A stretch of DNA of 64,000 nucleotides, taken from the NCBI GenBank assembly GCA_963693365.1, contig CAVNZM010000012.1:6758001-6822000 (forward strand), given 5' to 3'. This document shows positions 10,836 through 23,911 of the stretch, in pieces (the stretch's first letter is position 1; each line of letters starts with the position of its first letter). A model generated the notes under the pieces. The model ran no database searches. It had not been told where the DNA came from and saw only the letters and a list, made by a program, of their open reading frames with translations. Origin of the DNA: Amoebidium appalachense (taxonomy: Eukaryota; Ichthyosporea). A program made the translations under genes and the position numbers.

Positions 10836-11470
10836 CTCGCGAGCACCCACCCTACCGACGTTCCATTTCCGCCCCCACGTTGTTGTTGACAGTCTTCTTG
10901 GGACGGGGCGAAACCCGGGGGCTGGAAGAGAAACCCCGCAGGCAGTTGTGAAACCCTTCAAGTATAATATATGCGTCTAAAAATGGTAGCAAGGCGCAGA
11001 AAAGGGTCGTGGATACTTTCTGCACCCCGATTATGCAGAAGGCGGATGGCCCGGTAAGTAAGTGTGTTAGCTTTGGTTCATCTAAAGGTTACCGTCGACA
11101 CCTAGGCCTACCTTTAAGTTTTTTAGATAACTAAAAAGGGCTTGTTTGCCTTTTTACTAATAGGAAGGATTTGAAACCAGCTGAAAGGGGGGGGAGGAAG
11201 GGGGGAAGGGGGGAGGGAGGGGGCGGGGGATTAGCCTTGGCGACAACATCTTATCTAAGTAGATGATATAAATTGTATAGAAATGACCTGCTTAAATGAT
11301 GACAAACCTCTACATTACGATAAATAATAAAAGTTATCTGGATATGCTGAGATTACCTTGGGAAACGACTTGAAGTCTTAAAGATCTGACCAAGATATGA
11401 CCTGCCTAAAAGGTAGCACCCACCTCAGCTTCAAGAGAAAATAGACAATGTTACCTTGCTATTGACTGAA
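10836..11470. other. Unique DNA, one strong splice-donor-like site
   Basis: CCCG followed by GTAAGTAAG at 11051-11060 is a near-perfect plus-strand donor. The preceding open frame (SKAQKRVVDTFCTPIMQKAD) is about 27 codons long. A pyrimidine-rich ACTAATAG acceptor-like site follows near 11155. No complete gene model could be built. Confidence 0.25.
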
Positions 11471-11890
11471 TTGTTGACTTCACAAGGGATGGGGGAAGGG
11501 GGGGGGGGGGGGGGAGGGGGGAGGGGGGCGGGGGAGAGGGGGGAAAGGAGACCTCGAGCCCCGGGGGGGGGGGGGGGGAGGCCTCGAGCCGGGCGCGGGG
11601 GAGGGGAGGGGGGGGGGGGACGTTTCTCAACTGCACAACTCCAACCGGTTACCTTCAAGTTTTAACTATTAAAAGATATCATCATCCTACATATATGCTC
11701 GCCCAAATATGTTCTCTCTTTCTTAGGCTTCCCCATTGTTTACTGGGAATGGAAGATTCCTTGGTTGCCGAATTTGAAATAAAATTTATTTGAAACAAGA
11801 AGAATGAGTCGAGTCGTGTGTGTGTGTGCCGCAAGTCAGAAAAAGACTGTGTGTGGCACAGTGAATTCTAGTTTGTTGCGGCTAGTGTGC

Positions 11891-12014
<124 letters not shown>

Positions 12015-12582
12015 CACCTATGTGAGTTTTTGTGTGAGACGGTGTGCGTGTGTGTGTGTGTGTGTGTGCGTGTGTGTGTTTGTGTGTGTGTGTGTGTGTG
12101 TATGTGTGTGTGACTACTACTGTGTGTGTGTGTGTGTACACGTGTTATGTGCGTGAAAGCTGTGCGCGCAAGTAGTCATGATGACCGCGTGTGAGCGTGT
12201 GAGTGTGTGGTCGTGTGGGAGCGCGTGCATGCGTGGGTGTGCATGTGTGCGTGGCTTCATGTGTACATGTGCTTGTGAGCGTGTGAGCGAGCTCGGGCAC
12301 GAAGAGGACGGGCACGGGTGGGCCGTAGCCTCCCAGGCTTGCACCGACTAGCTTACGTAATAGGCCCGGGCTATGCTGCATAACGGGCCTGCGGCCCTGC
12401 GACTACATACGTTTAGCTATGTCTGTACAGAGTACAGTTTGCACTCCGCACGCCTGGAAGATTCTACAGATAGACGGAATCTTTTATGGCAATTAGAGCC
12501 CGGTGGTTCCCAAGACCATGATCTTGTGCGTGTGTAGGGGAGAAAGAAGGAGAGGGGGGGATCCGGAGGGGGAAAGGAGAGG

Positions 12583-12720
12583 CCGGTGGGCCGGGTGTAT
12601 GTACAGGGATCATTCAGGGTTAAAGATAATTCGCCTATAAGATAATTAGTACTAGATTTTTTGAAAGAAATTAAGATTCTAGGGGCTACCGAGGCTGTGG
12701 GGAAAATAAGATAACGGGGA
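12583..12720 (+). repeat. Interspersed repeat, copy 1
   Basis: About 85% identical to 14147-14290, sharing GGAGAGGCCGGTG, TTAAAGATAATTC, CCTATAAGATAAT and TTCTAGGGGCTACCGAGGCT. A downstream piece (CCAATCAACAGACCGAAAAA) lies at 12900-12919, 180 bp away, whereas in copy 2 it is adjacent. Copy 1 therefore seems to carry an extra insertion. Confidence 0.7.
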
Positions 12721-13551
12721 AGGGGGAGGGGGAGGGGGGCCGGGGGGGGATTCGGAGGAGTGACGGTGGCTTCCCTATTCATAGTTAGTCTAGTCAAGTA
12801 TTATTATTATTAGGCTGTGCACAAGAAAAGACCTTCTGTGCAGCAAATCATATTTCGTTTCTGATTAGCTTGAAGTCCTCCGGAAGCTTTTGCTCCGTTA
12901 CCAATCAACAGACCGAAAAAGTGTGTATGTCTCATGCTTTCTCAACACCAGCCCCCCCCTTCCTCTTCGACCCCCCCCCCCCCCCTCCTCCTCCTCCTTC
13001 CCCCCCGCCCCCTCCTTCCCCCCCACCCCCTCCTTCCCCCTCTCCCAGGAAAATTTTGCAGCGAGATATTTTTGCACTGGAGGTTGGTGTAATAAATGAA
13101 TCAGTATGTAACCGGGTTTTCATTGGGTTTTTTCGTGCTCATTGGTCATTTGATTTATAGGATATAAACATGAATAACATGTTTCTAGTGCTTTTAGTTA
13201 AGGTTCTAGCATTTTTTGGGCAGCCTAAGAAAGTCAGGGGGGGAAGGGGAGGGGGGGGGGGCACTATGCAACTGCAAGCTGCAGTGGACTTAGGGACAAT
13301 AATCAGCAAAGAGCTGGAATCCTACAGAAACTCATAAAAACCTAAACAAGGCAAAGAGTTTACAGAAAAACAGTGCAGAGACAGAACTCCATTTCGAACA
13401 AGGTTCTAGTAGCCTTTTCAAGTCTGTACAGTCTAGGGAGACGATCCAGTGCAAAGAATTCCCGGTTCAAAATTTCCTGTGACACCCCCCCCTCTCTCCC
13501 CCCCGGCTCCCCGACCACCACCACCACCACCACCACCACCACCACACTAGC

Positions 13552-13964
<413 letters not shown>

Positions 13965-14146
13965 CCCTCCATTGCATCTGTGATGTTTCTTCTTTAGCCT
14001 CAACCTCTGCACGACCCCTTTCCAAGCCCCTTCCTTGCCTCCGCTAATGTGCACACGGTTGAACAGATACATCCACAAGATTAACACAAGTATCTTAACA
14101 GTGACAGGCACGAAAGTGATCAGCCCGATTTGAAAGCTCGGGAGAG

Positions 14147-14290
14147 GCCGGTGAGCCGGGTGTGTGTGCTGGCAGGGGTGATTCGGGATTAAAGATAATT
14201 CACCTATAAGATAATCATTACTAGATTGTTTGACGGAAATAGAGATTCTAGGGGCTACCGAGGCTGGGGTAAAAATAAGATAACGGGGAA
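14147..14290 (+). repeat. Interspersed repeat, copy 2
   Basis: See copy 1 at 12583. Both copies are in the same orientation and each is followed by the CCAATCAACAGACCGAAAAA piece and a GT-rich tract. Not recognised as a known family. Confidence 0.7.
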
Positions 14291-14305
14291 GGGGATCCAA
14301 TCAAC

Positions 14306-14314
14306 AGACCGAAA

Positions 14315-14399
<85 letters not shown>

Positions 14400-14468
14400 T
14401 GTGTCTGTGTGTGTGTGTGTGTGGGTGGGTGGGTGGGTGGGTGGGTGGGTGGGCGAGTGTCCTGTCGT

Positions 14469-14512
<44 letters not shown>
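14306..14512. repeat. (GT)n with (GTGG)n middle
   Basis: A (GT)n array to about 14424, then (GGGT)n, a short unique spacer, and (GT)n again to 14512. Confidence 0.9.
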
Positions 14513-14517
<5 letters not shown>

Positions 14518-14603
14518 CAACCGGCTAAGAAAGAGTGTAACTGGTTTACATTAATGGGTCCACGGTGCCCGGACAGGGACTCCCCGGCTCTACTTTGCAC
14601 CAG

Positions 14604-14789
14604 TCTGTGCGAAAAGGTGTGCATATATCATGATGTTTGTACATTTGGTATTTTGTGTTCGTTTGTCACTGTGTGTGTTTGTGTGTGCGTGTGGTGTGTG
14701 TGTGTGTGTGTGCACGGTGCACGTTGTGTGTGTGGCCCACTCTCCCCCCTACCCCCCTGGCCTGTGGGTCCTTTTCTTGGGCTTGTGTT

Positions 14790-14820
<31 letters not shown>

Positions 14821-15300
14821 GGGGAGGGGGGCTGTGCGAAGATGTGTGCATATGTCTGTGTGTACATTTGCATTTTGTGTTCGTTTGTCACTGGGTGTGT
14901 GTGTGTGTGTGCACGTGCGTGTATCACAATTTGTGTGTAGTGTGTTTGTGTGTGTGTGTCCGTGTGACGGTGCACGGTGTGTGTGCGCATCCCTCCAACA
15001 ACCCCCCCCCCCCCCCCCCCCCCCCTCCCCCCCCTCCCGTTTGCCCCCCCTGTCCTGTGGATCCTCTTAGTTGGCGTGGATGTTTTTTTTTTTTTTTTGT
15101 TTGTGGGGGGGCGGGCGGGGGGGGTTGTGCCAAAATGTGTCCATATGTCTGTGTGTTCATTTGAATTTTGTGCTCGTTTGTCATTTGATGTGTTTGTGTG
15201 TGTGTACATGTGGTGTGTGTGTGTACACGTGTGTATCACAATGTGGCCGGTGTGTGTGAATCTCCGTGTCTCCGTGTCACTGTGCACGGTGTGTGTGTGT
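14604..15300 (+). repeat. Three tandem copies of a 225-295 bp complex unit
   Basis: Units begin near 14604, 14831 and 15125 with TGTGCGAA/CAAAA, then CATATGTCTGTGTGTACATT and TTTTGTGTTCGTTTGTCA. Each continues through GT repeats, a GTGCACGGTG block, a C-rich segment, GTCCTGTGGATCC-like sequence and a T(n)G(n) run. This looks like a local tandem duplication of a composite of simple repeats. Confidence 0.7.
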
Positions 15301-15366
15301 ACCCCCCTCCCCCCCCCCCCTCCCCCCTCCCCCCCCCCCCCCCCCCCCCCACACACACACCACCCC

Positions 15367-15397
<31 letters not shown>

Positions 15398-15467
15398 CCG
15401 CAGCCCATGAGAAGAACCCACAGGACCGGGGCGGGCAGGCGAGCGGGCAGGGGGGAGGGGGGAGGGG

Positions 15468-15503
<36 letters not shown>

Positions 15504-15636
15504 TTAGATAATGAACCCTACGGCCGAGAAATCTTAGGGCAGATTTTAGATCCTAAATTGTTTTTACCTGTTATCTGAAAAGTGAGTGAGTGACCCCTGT
15601 ACACACACGTGTGTGTGCGCTTTAAAGGGGGGAGAA

Positions 15637-15674
<38 letters not shown>

Positions 15675-16195
15675 AGACTCGGGGTCTTGAAATTGTTTTC
15701 AACTTAATTTTTTCTTGTGGTAAGTTTATCCGAAAGTCTAAGTTGGACAACTGGATATACTGCGGTTTACACGGTCTATATTTTGGGAAACGGTGGGAGC
15801 ACTGTCCCTTGCGATCGTGTGCATGTGTGGCTTACTGCGTTTTCCAGCACGGCCACACATAAGCCGAGGGGTGCCGTACTACATACTACGGTGTATTGCT
15901 GAAGCTATGTTTTAGGGGAAACACAAGCAGTGTATTAGCTAGCGGATAAGCTAACTGGAAGTGAAATCGCCCTGGGGGGGGGGGGGGGGGGGAGGGGGGG
16001 GGGGGGGGGGGGAGGAGGAGGAGGAGGAGGGAGGGGGGGGGGGGGGGGGGGGGGCTATCGGTATTAGGGCCGTCAACCTACATTTATATTTCTTTTCCCT
16101 TTTGGTATGCTACATCTTGTGCGCGGACGATCTTGCGGGCGGACTGCAGGTAGAATTGTGGACCGTCTGGTGCCTGGTGACGGTGTGACATTTCG
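15301..16195. other. Poly-C/poly-A/poly-G blocks and unique DNA
   Basis: C-rich then A(n) at 15301-15395, poly-G runs at about 15470-15503, 15640-15673, and 15976-16054 (with GGA). The unique DNA at 15700-15960 includes TTACTGCGTTTTCCAGC (15835-15851), also present near 3625. A 25-codon frame at about 16085-16160 (LVCYILCADDLAGGLQ) faintly resembles the RT segment FNLCTDDLAD but is too short to call. Confidence 0.5.
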
Positions 16196-16223
16196 ATTGG
16201 CTGATCTGTTTTTCAACAAGCTG
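16196..16223 (+). promoter_or_regulatory. Upstream element shared with the intact hydrolase gene
   Basis: ATTGGCTGATCTGTTTTTCA and the following CAAGCTG, 486 bp before the ATG; see 6398-6424. Confidence 0.5.
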
Positions 16224-16520
16224 ATTGGCGGTTGCATGTAAACAAAGTCTTTGAACAAACATATCGATCACGCAAGTAGACATAGGCAATGCAGCATGAG
16301 GGTGTTTCTGTAAGAAGGAAACTGCAGCAGCCATATAAAAGTAGGCAATATGTAAATTTTCATTAAGGCCTGTACACTCTCTTGCTCATTTGATGCAGCT
16401 CCTCACTCCTGCAACCATCCGAATTATCCTTCCGGCCTGCGAGTGCGCTGCCGCACTGCGCTTCCATCCTTCCGTCGGCCCGTGAATTCATTCGAAATAT
16501 TATTCCGAGCCCTAATTCAG

Positions 16521-16563
16521 CCAATCGAAATGAACTTCGCAATTTGGCGGTTAGGTATATAAA
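16521..16563 (+). promoter_or_regulatory. Core promoter of the hydrolase pseudogene
   Basis: CCAATCGAAA at 16521 and TATATAAA at 16556-16563, the same order and spacing class as the intact paralogue. The start region CCTGCATTCAAATCATCC is also conserved. Confidence 0.65.
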
Positions 16564-16681
16564 CTCCGGCGATGCTGGTGTCCTGCATTCAAATCATCCT
16601 CAGCGACTTGATCTACCACATTCAGTACACATCACTACTTGGGACCTACATCACACCCATTGCTCACACAGACTGTGCAAC

Positions 16682-17962
16682 ATGGCATGCCAAACCCTCA
16701 AGATGAACTCTCCTCTGCTCATTGCGGGTGCCACAACTCTGCTGTTGGCGCCTTCTGTTGAGGCATGCACCGACTTCCTGCTGCGCTACCCAATCACCAG
16801 CGACCAAAGCACCTCGTACACGGTGTCTGCACGCACAGTCGACTTTGGCCACCCGGACCTACACGCCAACCTGCACGCCGTCCCTGAGGGCACAGTGGTG
16901 GAGCTTATGGGCGGCAAGGACTGCAATGATTGCGCCATTACAAACGTCACAGCAAAGTACGGGCTTGTCTACCCGCGGCCGGACACCCTCAACGAGCAAT
17001 GGACGGCCTAAACACTGCCGGTCTGTCTGGGGCCTTCCAGGAGCTCCTTAGCCCCTATGGCACCTTGTACCCAAAGAACGTCAAGGAAGACACCCGGCCT
17101 GCCCTGGCCTCCTACAGCCTCATCACCTACATGCTCGCCATGTGCGACACTGTCGACTGTGTCAAGAAAGAACTTGCAGCACACAAGTGGTCAAGGGGTC
17201 CTCCCTTGCCCTGGATCTGATGCCCGGTGGAACTTACGGCGCCCACTTTCAGTTCCACGACCGCGCAGGAAAGTCGCTGGTGGTTGAGTTTATTGGCGCA
17301 AACTTCTCTTCTTTCGCTCCCCTGTGCTTCAACTCCACTGAGCCTATGCACAAGTACGCCGAACAGGCGGGTGCCCGTGTGTGCGTTTACGACAACGTGG
17401 TGAAGGTGATGACCAACGAACCCACCTTTGAGCAAATTTTAATGCTTTTCAACCTGACTGGTCGCCTCGGAGGTATCGAGTATGAAGACATCTCCACTGT
17501 CCCAAACGCCACCATTGCCGAAGTTCTGCGCACGTCGGGGGGGTTCACGCCAAGCAACCGGTTTGCGCACCTTGCCATGCTGCAGGAGTTTTGTGCGCAA
17601 TAATGGGAAGTGGGTGCTGGGCACAGACAACGACCGGCATTCTCTCGTTTGCGCCCACCAGCCCGCGGGACGACCACATCAGCGCAGCCCCGGCCATGAT
17701 TGGGCGTGTGGCGGTGGCCAAGGGGCTTGTGGAGCTCGAAGCCAGCGGGCTGCAGGACTGGACCACCGCATACACCTTTGCCCGAGACCATGTGCATGGG
17801 CTGTACTACTTCAACACCCCCGCCATCAGGAATATGCGGGTGGTGGATCTGAGCAAACTTGTGCTTGGGAAGGACGGAAAGGGTCTCAAGCGCAAAAGCC
17901 TGCCCCTCGCCAAGCCACTCGGGCCCAAGTATCAAGATTTGAGCATCGCACTGTGGGAGTAA
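16682..17962 (+). pseudogene. Frameshifted choloylglycine-hydrolase-like paralogue
   Basis: The start, signal peptide (SPLLIAGATTLLLAPSVEA) and nucleophile Cys of the motif C-T-D-F-L-L are intact. Relative to the gene at 6881 the frame is then broken at least four times: near 16990-17005 (stop at 17011), a one-base loss near 17187 (CACACAAG for CACACCAAG), a two-base loss near 17589, and a four-base gain near 17637. Each piece keeps family motifs (H-F-Q-F-H-D, V-M-T-N-E-P). The last 320 bp are nearly identical to the intact gene, while the 5' half is clearly more diverged, a pattern that suggests gene conversion. The promoter and AATAAA remain, so it could still be transcribed. Scattered indels outside homopolymers argue for true decay, but read error cannot be excluded. 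Confidence 0.8.
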
Positions 17963-17977
17963 ATAGTTTATAAATAG

Positions 17978-17983
17978 AATAAA
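17978..17983 (+). terminator. Poly(A) signal AATAAA, hydrolase pseudogene
   Basis: Sixteen bases after the final stop codon of the pseudogene. Confidence 0.5.
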
Positions 17984-18137
17984 CATATGCATGGGCTTCT
18001 CAGACTGAGCTTTTGTGTTGTACACGTCGCAAGTGACAGTGTAAAACAGCATGCAAATACGCTGCTATATTTTGCGTCGTGAACCTAATACATGTGATAA
18101 ATATGTACAAAAAACTGGAAAACAGACTCCGGCCGCA

Positions 18138-18147
18138 TTCACCCCCC

Positions 18148-18178
<31 letters not shown>

Positions 18179-18823
18179 AAACCACCACCACCACCACTGG
18201 CCAACCCCCTAAAGTTGAAGACAGAGAGGGAAAAAAAAAAAGAAAGAAAGAAAGAAGAAAAAGATTGGTTACAAACCACCCTGGAATTCGAAATTTTAGG
18301 CCTAGAGGGTTACATGGGGGCTTCTTCTTCTTCTTCAAGTTCTTCTCCATTTTCCTTGCTTCCCCTTCCCCCCCTCCCCCTCCCCCCGTCCAGGTCCCAC
18401 TTTTCCTTTTTTCCCCCCTCTTTTTTGGGAAGGGGCCGCGGCGGAGGAGGAGGGGGGGAGGAGACGGGAGTAGAGGGAGGGGGGAAGGGGGGGCAGGGGA
18501 GGGGGGCTGGAGGAGAAAGGGGAGGGGAGAGGGCCGGGGGCCGGGGGCCGGGGGGAGGGGGGGGGGGGGGGAAGGGGGGATCCGAGGGGAGGGTTGGGTA
18601 CGTGGGTGGGTGGGGTGGGGGAGGGGGTGGGGGGGGAGGGGGGGGGGGGGGAGGGGGGGGGGGGGGGGAGGGGGGGGGGGGGAGGGGGGGGGGGGGGAGG
18701 GGAGGAGGAATACGAGTTACCATTCTTTATGCAAGTGGTGTTGCTTCCTTTTTTTCGTCCTTTACTTTTTCCTTTTTCTTTTCTTTTCTTTTTTTCTTTC
18801 TTTTTCCACACGAGGGGGGAGAG

Positions 18824-18855
<32 letters not shown>

Positions 18856-18969
18856 ATTCATTCCACGAGAACGTGCAGGTGTTTGTATCACTGCATGACA
18901 CCCTGTGTCTATCATCCGAGAATTAAAGTAGTTGTTCGAGGCTGCCGTGTGTTGTTTTTTTTGTTTTTC

Positions 18970-19030
<61 letters not shown>

Positions 19031-19044
19031 CCTCTATCTCTCTG

Positions 19045-19114
<70 letters not shown>

Positions 19115-20080
19115 AGGCTCCCCTCCCCCCCCCCCCCCCCCCCCCTCTCTCTGGCACACGCACGCACGCACGCACACACGACCCACACACGACCACATAC
19201 ACACGCGCGCATAGACACACACACAGGCACACACACATACACACATACACACCTTACACGTACACACACGCTCACACATAACGAAGATGCATGGCATATG
19301 TGCCCTACAAGGACATGTTGGTTACACTACATCGTAAACACACGGGCACTTTGCTCTGACAGGGTGGCACACACACACACGATTGGTTTTTTTCCCTTAC
19401 TGCAGTGTACGTAGGAAACCCGGGGGTGAGTAACTTATAAAGGCCCTGCAGCTCGTTTATGCAGATGCTTATGATCTTTGAGAAATGAGAAATTTACTAT
19501 TCTTCGTTTCGTTTTCCGAGGTTGTGCATCCGGAAGTAAACGAACCCCCCCCCCCCCCCCCCCTCCCCCCCCCCCCCCCCCCCCCTCCCCCTCCCCCTCT
19601 ATTCCATCGTACAGTGCGGCGATGGGATGAACCACCCTATTACTACAAACAGCTGCTTAGTCTTTGCGAAAAATATACAGTACTGTCTAGCGAGCCCTAG
19701 ACCTCACTCATTGATGTGGCAGTGTGTATATGTTTGTACGAGTATTTGCAAGCGGTGTGCAATTGGTTAAGGTGTGCGACAAAGAGGGCACAGTGAGCGT
19801 TTTGGTGTGTGTGGGGAGGAGGAGGGAGGGACTGGGGAGAGGGGCGGGGAGGGGGGGGGAGGAGGGGGGAGGGAGGAGGGGGGAGGGGGGATTCTTCTTC
19901 CTTTTGACTGGATTTATTCAACGGAGAGATATGTAAGTATGCACGGCACACTTACTGGGTCCTTGCTACGAATCAGGGGCTAAATGGCCACCCCACGAAG
20001 ACCCACTTCATTTGCATACGGTGGTATCTTATACTTACCACCATGTGGCCGGGCCTTTTCAAACTGTTTGTTGAAAACGG

Positions 20081-20112
<32 letters not shown>

Positions 20113-20387
20113 AAACAACAACACGTAGGGCCCCCTTTCGTAAAAACGGTTTTTTTTTGAATTTCTTTATATGGCTAATCTGATCGAACCGGATTCGATC
20201 TGGACCAATCATAAATACCCCTTGACAGAGTTTTCTCGTACGACACGTAGGGCATGTATGCCAAGATGATAAGGCAACTTCCCCGTCTTTAGGGAAATGA
20301 TAAAAAGACAAAGTCCTCTCTGTGGATTTACTTTGACGTATACCCCCCCCCCCCCCCTTTTTTTTTTCTAATTAGTTTGACGTATGC

Positions 20388-20430
<43 letters not shown>

Positions 20431-21008
20431 AGCCCCTTTCACCCAAAATGACGGAAAAGCCCCGGATAAACGATGCACTCAGGCTACTAAAAAACCTTTT
20501 CAATCCCAAAGTCATGGTATACTATTGCCAAAATAACCACACCTGCATCAAAACTTAGAACAAACATTTGAAGGAGAAAGCCAATACCTTGCAATATAGT
20601 CAAACAAAAACAAAAAAAAAAGACGACACAAGCCGAAAGAATGAAAAGGATGAAAGGAATAAACGGTAGGTGCCACTCGTAATATCGATTACAATTGATG
20701 GTCACCATGATTACATAAATTCGGGCGCACCAGCCAATCTACACATACCCTCTCTAAGAAAAATCCAAAGGAAAAGAGGGAACAAAAAGAAACGAGCGAA
20801 GGTGGGCCCTACCCCCCGCGCGCACAGTGGGGGAGGGGGGGGGGGGGGGGGGAGGGGGGGAGGGGGGGGAGAGGGTGGGTGGGGAGGTTGGGGGGAGGGG
20901 ATCAAAACATCATCGAAATATGAATGAAAGCAAGAGAGCAAAAAAAAAAAAAAAAAAAAAGCACAAGGTCACTGCCGAAGGAGCCAAGGAACTGTGCCGG
21001 CGTCGGAC
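18138..21008. other. Repeat-dominated stretch, no supported gene
   Basis: Poly-C then A(n) at 18138-18180; G-rich purine tract 18430-18710; poly-G 18828-18855; (AC)n 18972-19028; (CT)n and poly-C 19030-19143; broken AC 19155-19280; C/CT tracts 19545-19596; GA/G tract 19810-19895; A(29) near 20081-20109; poly-C 20391-20428; G tract 20827-20900; A(20) at 20941-20960. The unique pieces (19290-19500, 20110-20340, 20430-20780) show no conserved coding. GATCGAACCGGATTCGATC near 20175 is a small perfect inverted repeat. Confidence 0.65.
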
Positions 21009-21642
21009 CTAGCACGACATTTCGAACTCATTCAATACGCTTTTAAAGTGCGAATGAACGAAGTTCTTTAAAGAACCAATCTTCTCCTCCTTCTCTCTCA
21101 CCTTCTCCTCTAGCCGTCCCACATCCCCCCTTAACCCTTCTATCTCTCCCCTCAACGCCACCACCTCCCCTTCCAAATCACCAGCCCTCCCCTCTGCCGT
21201 TTCCGCCCTGTGTGAACTTTCCATCCCGCGTGTTTTTTCCCTCTCCACATGACTCATCAGTCGTTTCATCTCTCTCTTCCACCCCGTCTCGCTCTCCTCT
21301 CTTTCCCGCTTTAACTCCTTCACAACTTCGGAAAGTGTTGACAGAATGTCAGGAAAAGCCCTGTACCTATCAAGTGTCTCTCTCCCTTCCCAAACTATCC
21401 CATCCGATTCCACATTGTCTTCTTCCGGCGGTTGTCTCTGTGATTGCCTTTCATGCGCTTTATCCCCGTTCCAACCGTCACGCCGGCGTTTTCTGGGTGG
21501 TTCTTCCACGTTTCCATCTTCTCCCTCAGTCGTTTCCTCCTCTTCGATGACCTTCGGCCCAGTTCCATTTGTAGGTGGTTGGGCAATGTTGTCCGATTGG
21601 AGATCCGGTTCATCCCTGCATTTGTGGTGGCATTTTTATAAG

Positions 21643-21691
<49 letters not shown>

Positions 21692-21796
21692 CGCGCGCGC
21701 CCGTGCGCATGCGCGTGTGTTTGCAAATGCGGTTGTGTGTGTGTGTGTGTGCACAGAGTGTATGTGTGTGTGTGTGTGTGCACAGAGTGTGTGTGT

Positions 21797-21849
<53 letters not shown>

Positions 21850-22719
21850 GCAAGAAGTGCCGGCGCATGAGTGTAAGCGAGTTTACTCAGATAGGCTATG
21901 GCAGCGTCCAGGGTATCCAGGCAGGGATACGAAAGGGAGTCTGGGGTATGGGTTGCGGGGGGAGGGGGGGGGGGGGGGGGGGGGGGGGGGAAATGTACAC
22001 CTTAGAGGGAGGAAATCATGCCACTAAACAAACATAAAAAGGGTTCACACACCCACACTACAGACATACACCGGCGCACATAAGCACACATGCATGCGGG
22101 CGCGCACACCCACCCACCCACCCACCCACACACCGTTGTCTCCTTTACTCACACAGACACACACACACACTCTCTCTGACTCCAAACCCCCCTCCACCCC
22201 CCCTCCCCTCTCTCTCACTCTCTCACTCTTCTCTCTCTACCTCCCTATCCCTCTCTCTCCCTCTTTCTCTTGCTCTTTCTATTTCTCTTACACAATCTCA
22301 CACTCTCATTTTATAACACACGCTCTCACTCCCTAACCTCTCTCACCACCCTCCCTCCTCTCATTCCTTCCCTCCTACCCTGCCTCCCTCCCTCCCTCGC
22401 TCCCTCTTTGCATCTACACACATGCACCATCGACACACAAATGGCTATTGTGTGACACATGCTCACACAAACGCACAAACAAAAAAAAAAGGGGGGGGGG
22501 GGGGGGGGAGGAGGGGGGACTTCGGTCCTTATTATTAGAAAAAAGGACCAAAGCCCCCCTCCCCCCACCTCCCCCGGGGGGGGGGGGGGGGGGGGGAGGA
22601 GCAAAAACGCACACTTGCAACACACCTGCACAAAAACCAAAGACTTGCAATCTTGTTTTTTATTCCCTCATCTACTAAAGTTATTTTTATTTTCTTTTTA
22701 TAAGAAAAAAGGACAAAAG

Positions 22720-22750
<31 letters not shown>

Positions 22751-23044
22751 TTGGGCAAAACAAAAAAGGGCAGAAAAAAAGGGCCCGGGGGGGAGGGGGG
22801 GGGGGGGGGGGGCAGGCGCAAGCAACACAACTCCTCACCTAGCATCCATCGGTGCATCCGGAAGATCCCCTGGCCCACTCACGGTATTTCCCATGCCCCC
22901 CCATGCAGGCTCGGCCTTAATGTTTACATCGGCATCAGCGTGTTGCTGCCCATGCCGACTGGGAGGGAACGCCTGTTCGTCTCCCTGCTCATTTGCTCCC
23001 TGGACTTGTCCTGGCTCGTTGCTGGTGTGTGTGTGTGTTCATGT

Positions 23045-23075
<31 letters not shown>

Positions 23076-23108
23076 GGGGGGGCAGTGTCTGAGTGTGTGT
23101 CTGTGTGT

Positions 23109-23175
<67 letters not shown>

Positions 23176-23249
23176 CATGTGTGTGTGTGTGTGTATGTGT
23201 GGAGGGGGGGAAGGGGGGGGGGGGCAGTGTGTGTGTGGGGGGAGGGGAG

Positions 23250-23289
<40 letters not shown>

Positions 23290-23431
23290 GGTGTGTGTGG
23301 GTGTGGGTGTGTGCGCATGTTGGGGGGGGGGGGGGGGGGTGGGGGGAGGGGGGGCGGGGACAGTGTGTGTGTTGAAGTGGGGGGGGGGAGGGGGGACGGG
23401 GGGAAGTACAGCGTGTGTGTGTTGTGTGTGT

Positions 23432-23476
<45 letters not shown>

Positions 23477-23636
23477 ACGGTATGTGTATGATTATAGTAA
23501 TATTTGTCGATTAGAATCTTGACTCAAGTTATTTGTCTCTTGTTACATGGCAAGTTCTTCCCAATGATCTCGAATACCTGTACTATGACACAGTCTGCAT
23601 GTACGAGAGCACGGTATGCTACCTAATGCATGTGTG

Positions 23637-23729
<93 letters not shown>

Positions 23730-23742
23730 GTGTGTGTGTGTG

Positions 23743-23778
<36 letters not shown>

Positions 23779-23853
23779 TTTGTGCGCGCACTCGTGCATA
23801 CTTGTGTGTGGTACGTGTGTATGTATGTGCGAGTGCGTGTGTGTGTGTGCGTA

Positions 23854-23911
<58 letters not shown>

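Noticed and set aside
10087-10951. Proline-rich 327-residue frame and its glycine-rich antisense
   Set aside because: Composition follows the pyrimidine tract exactly; there is no conserved motif, and the frame dies on leaving the tract.
16085-16175. RT-like peptide LVCYILCADDLAGG
   Set aside because: Only about 20 residues with loose similarity to family-2 RT and no flanking homology; could be chance.
20487-20708. Hydrophobic minus-strand frame resembling a small membrane protein
   Set aside because: Phe/Leu/Val content comes from A/T-rich sequence; no promoter, motif or conserved neighbour supports it.
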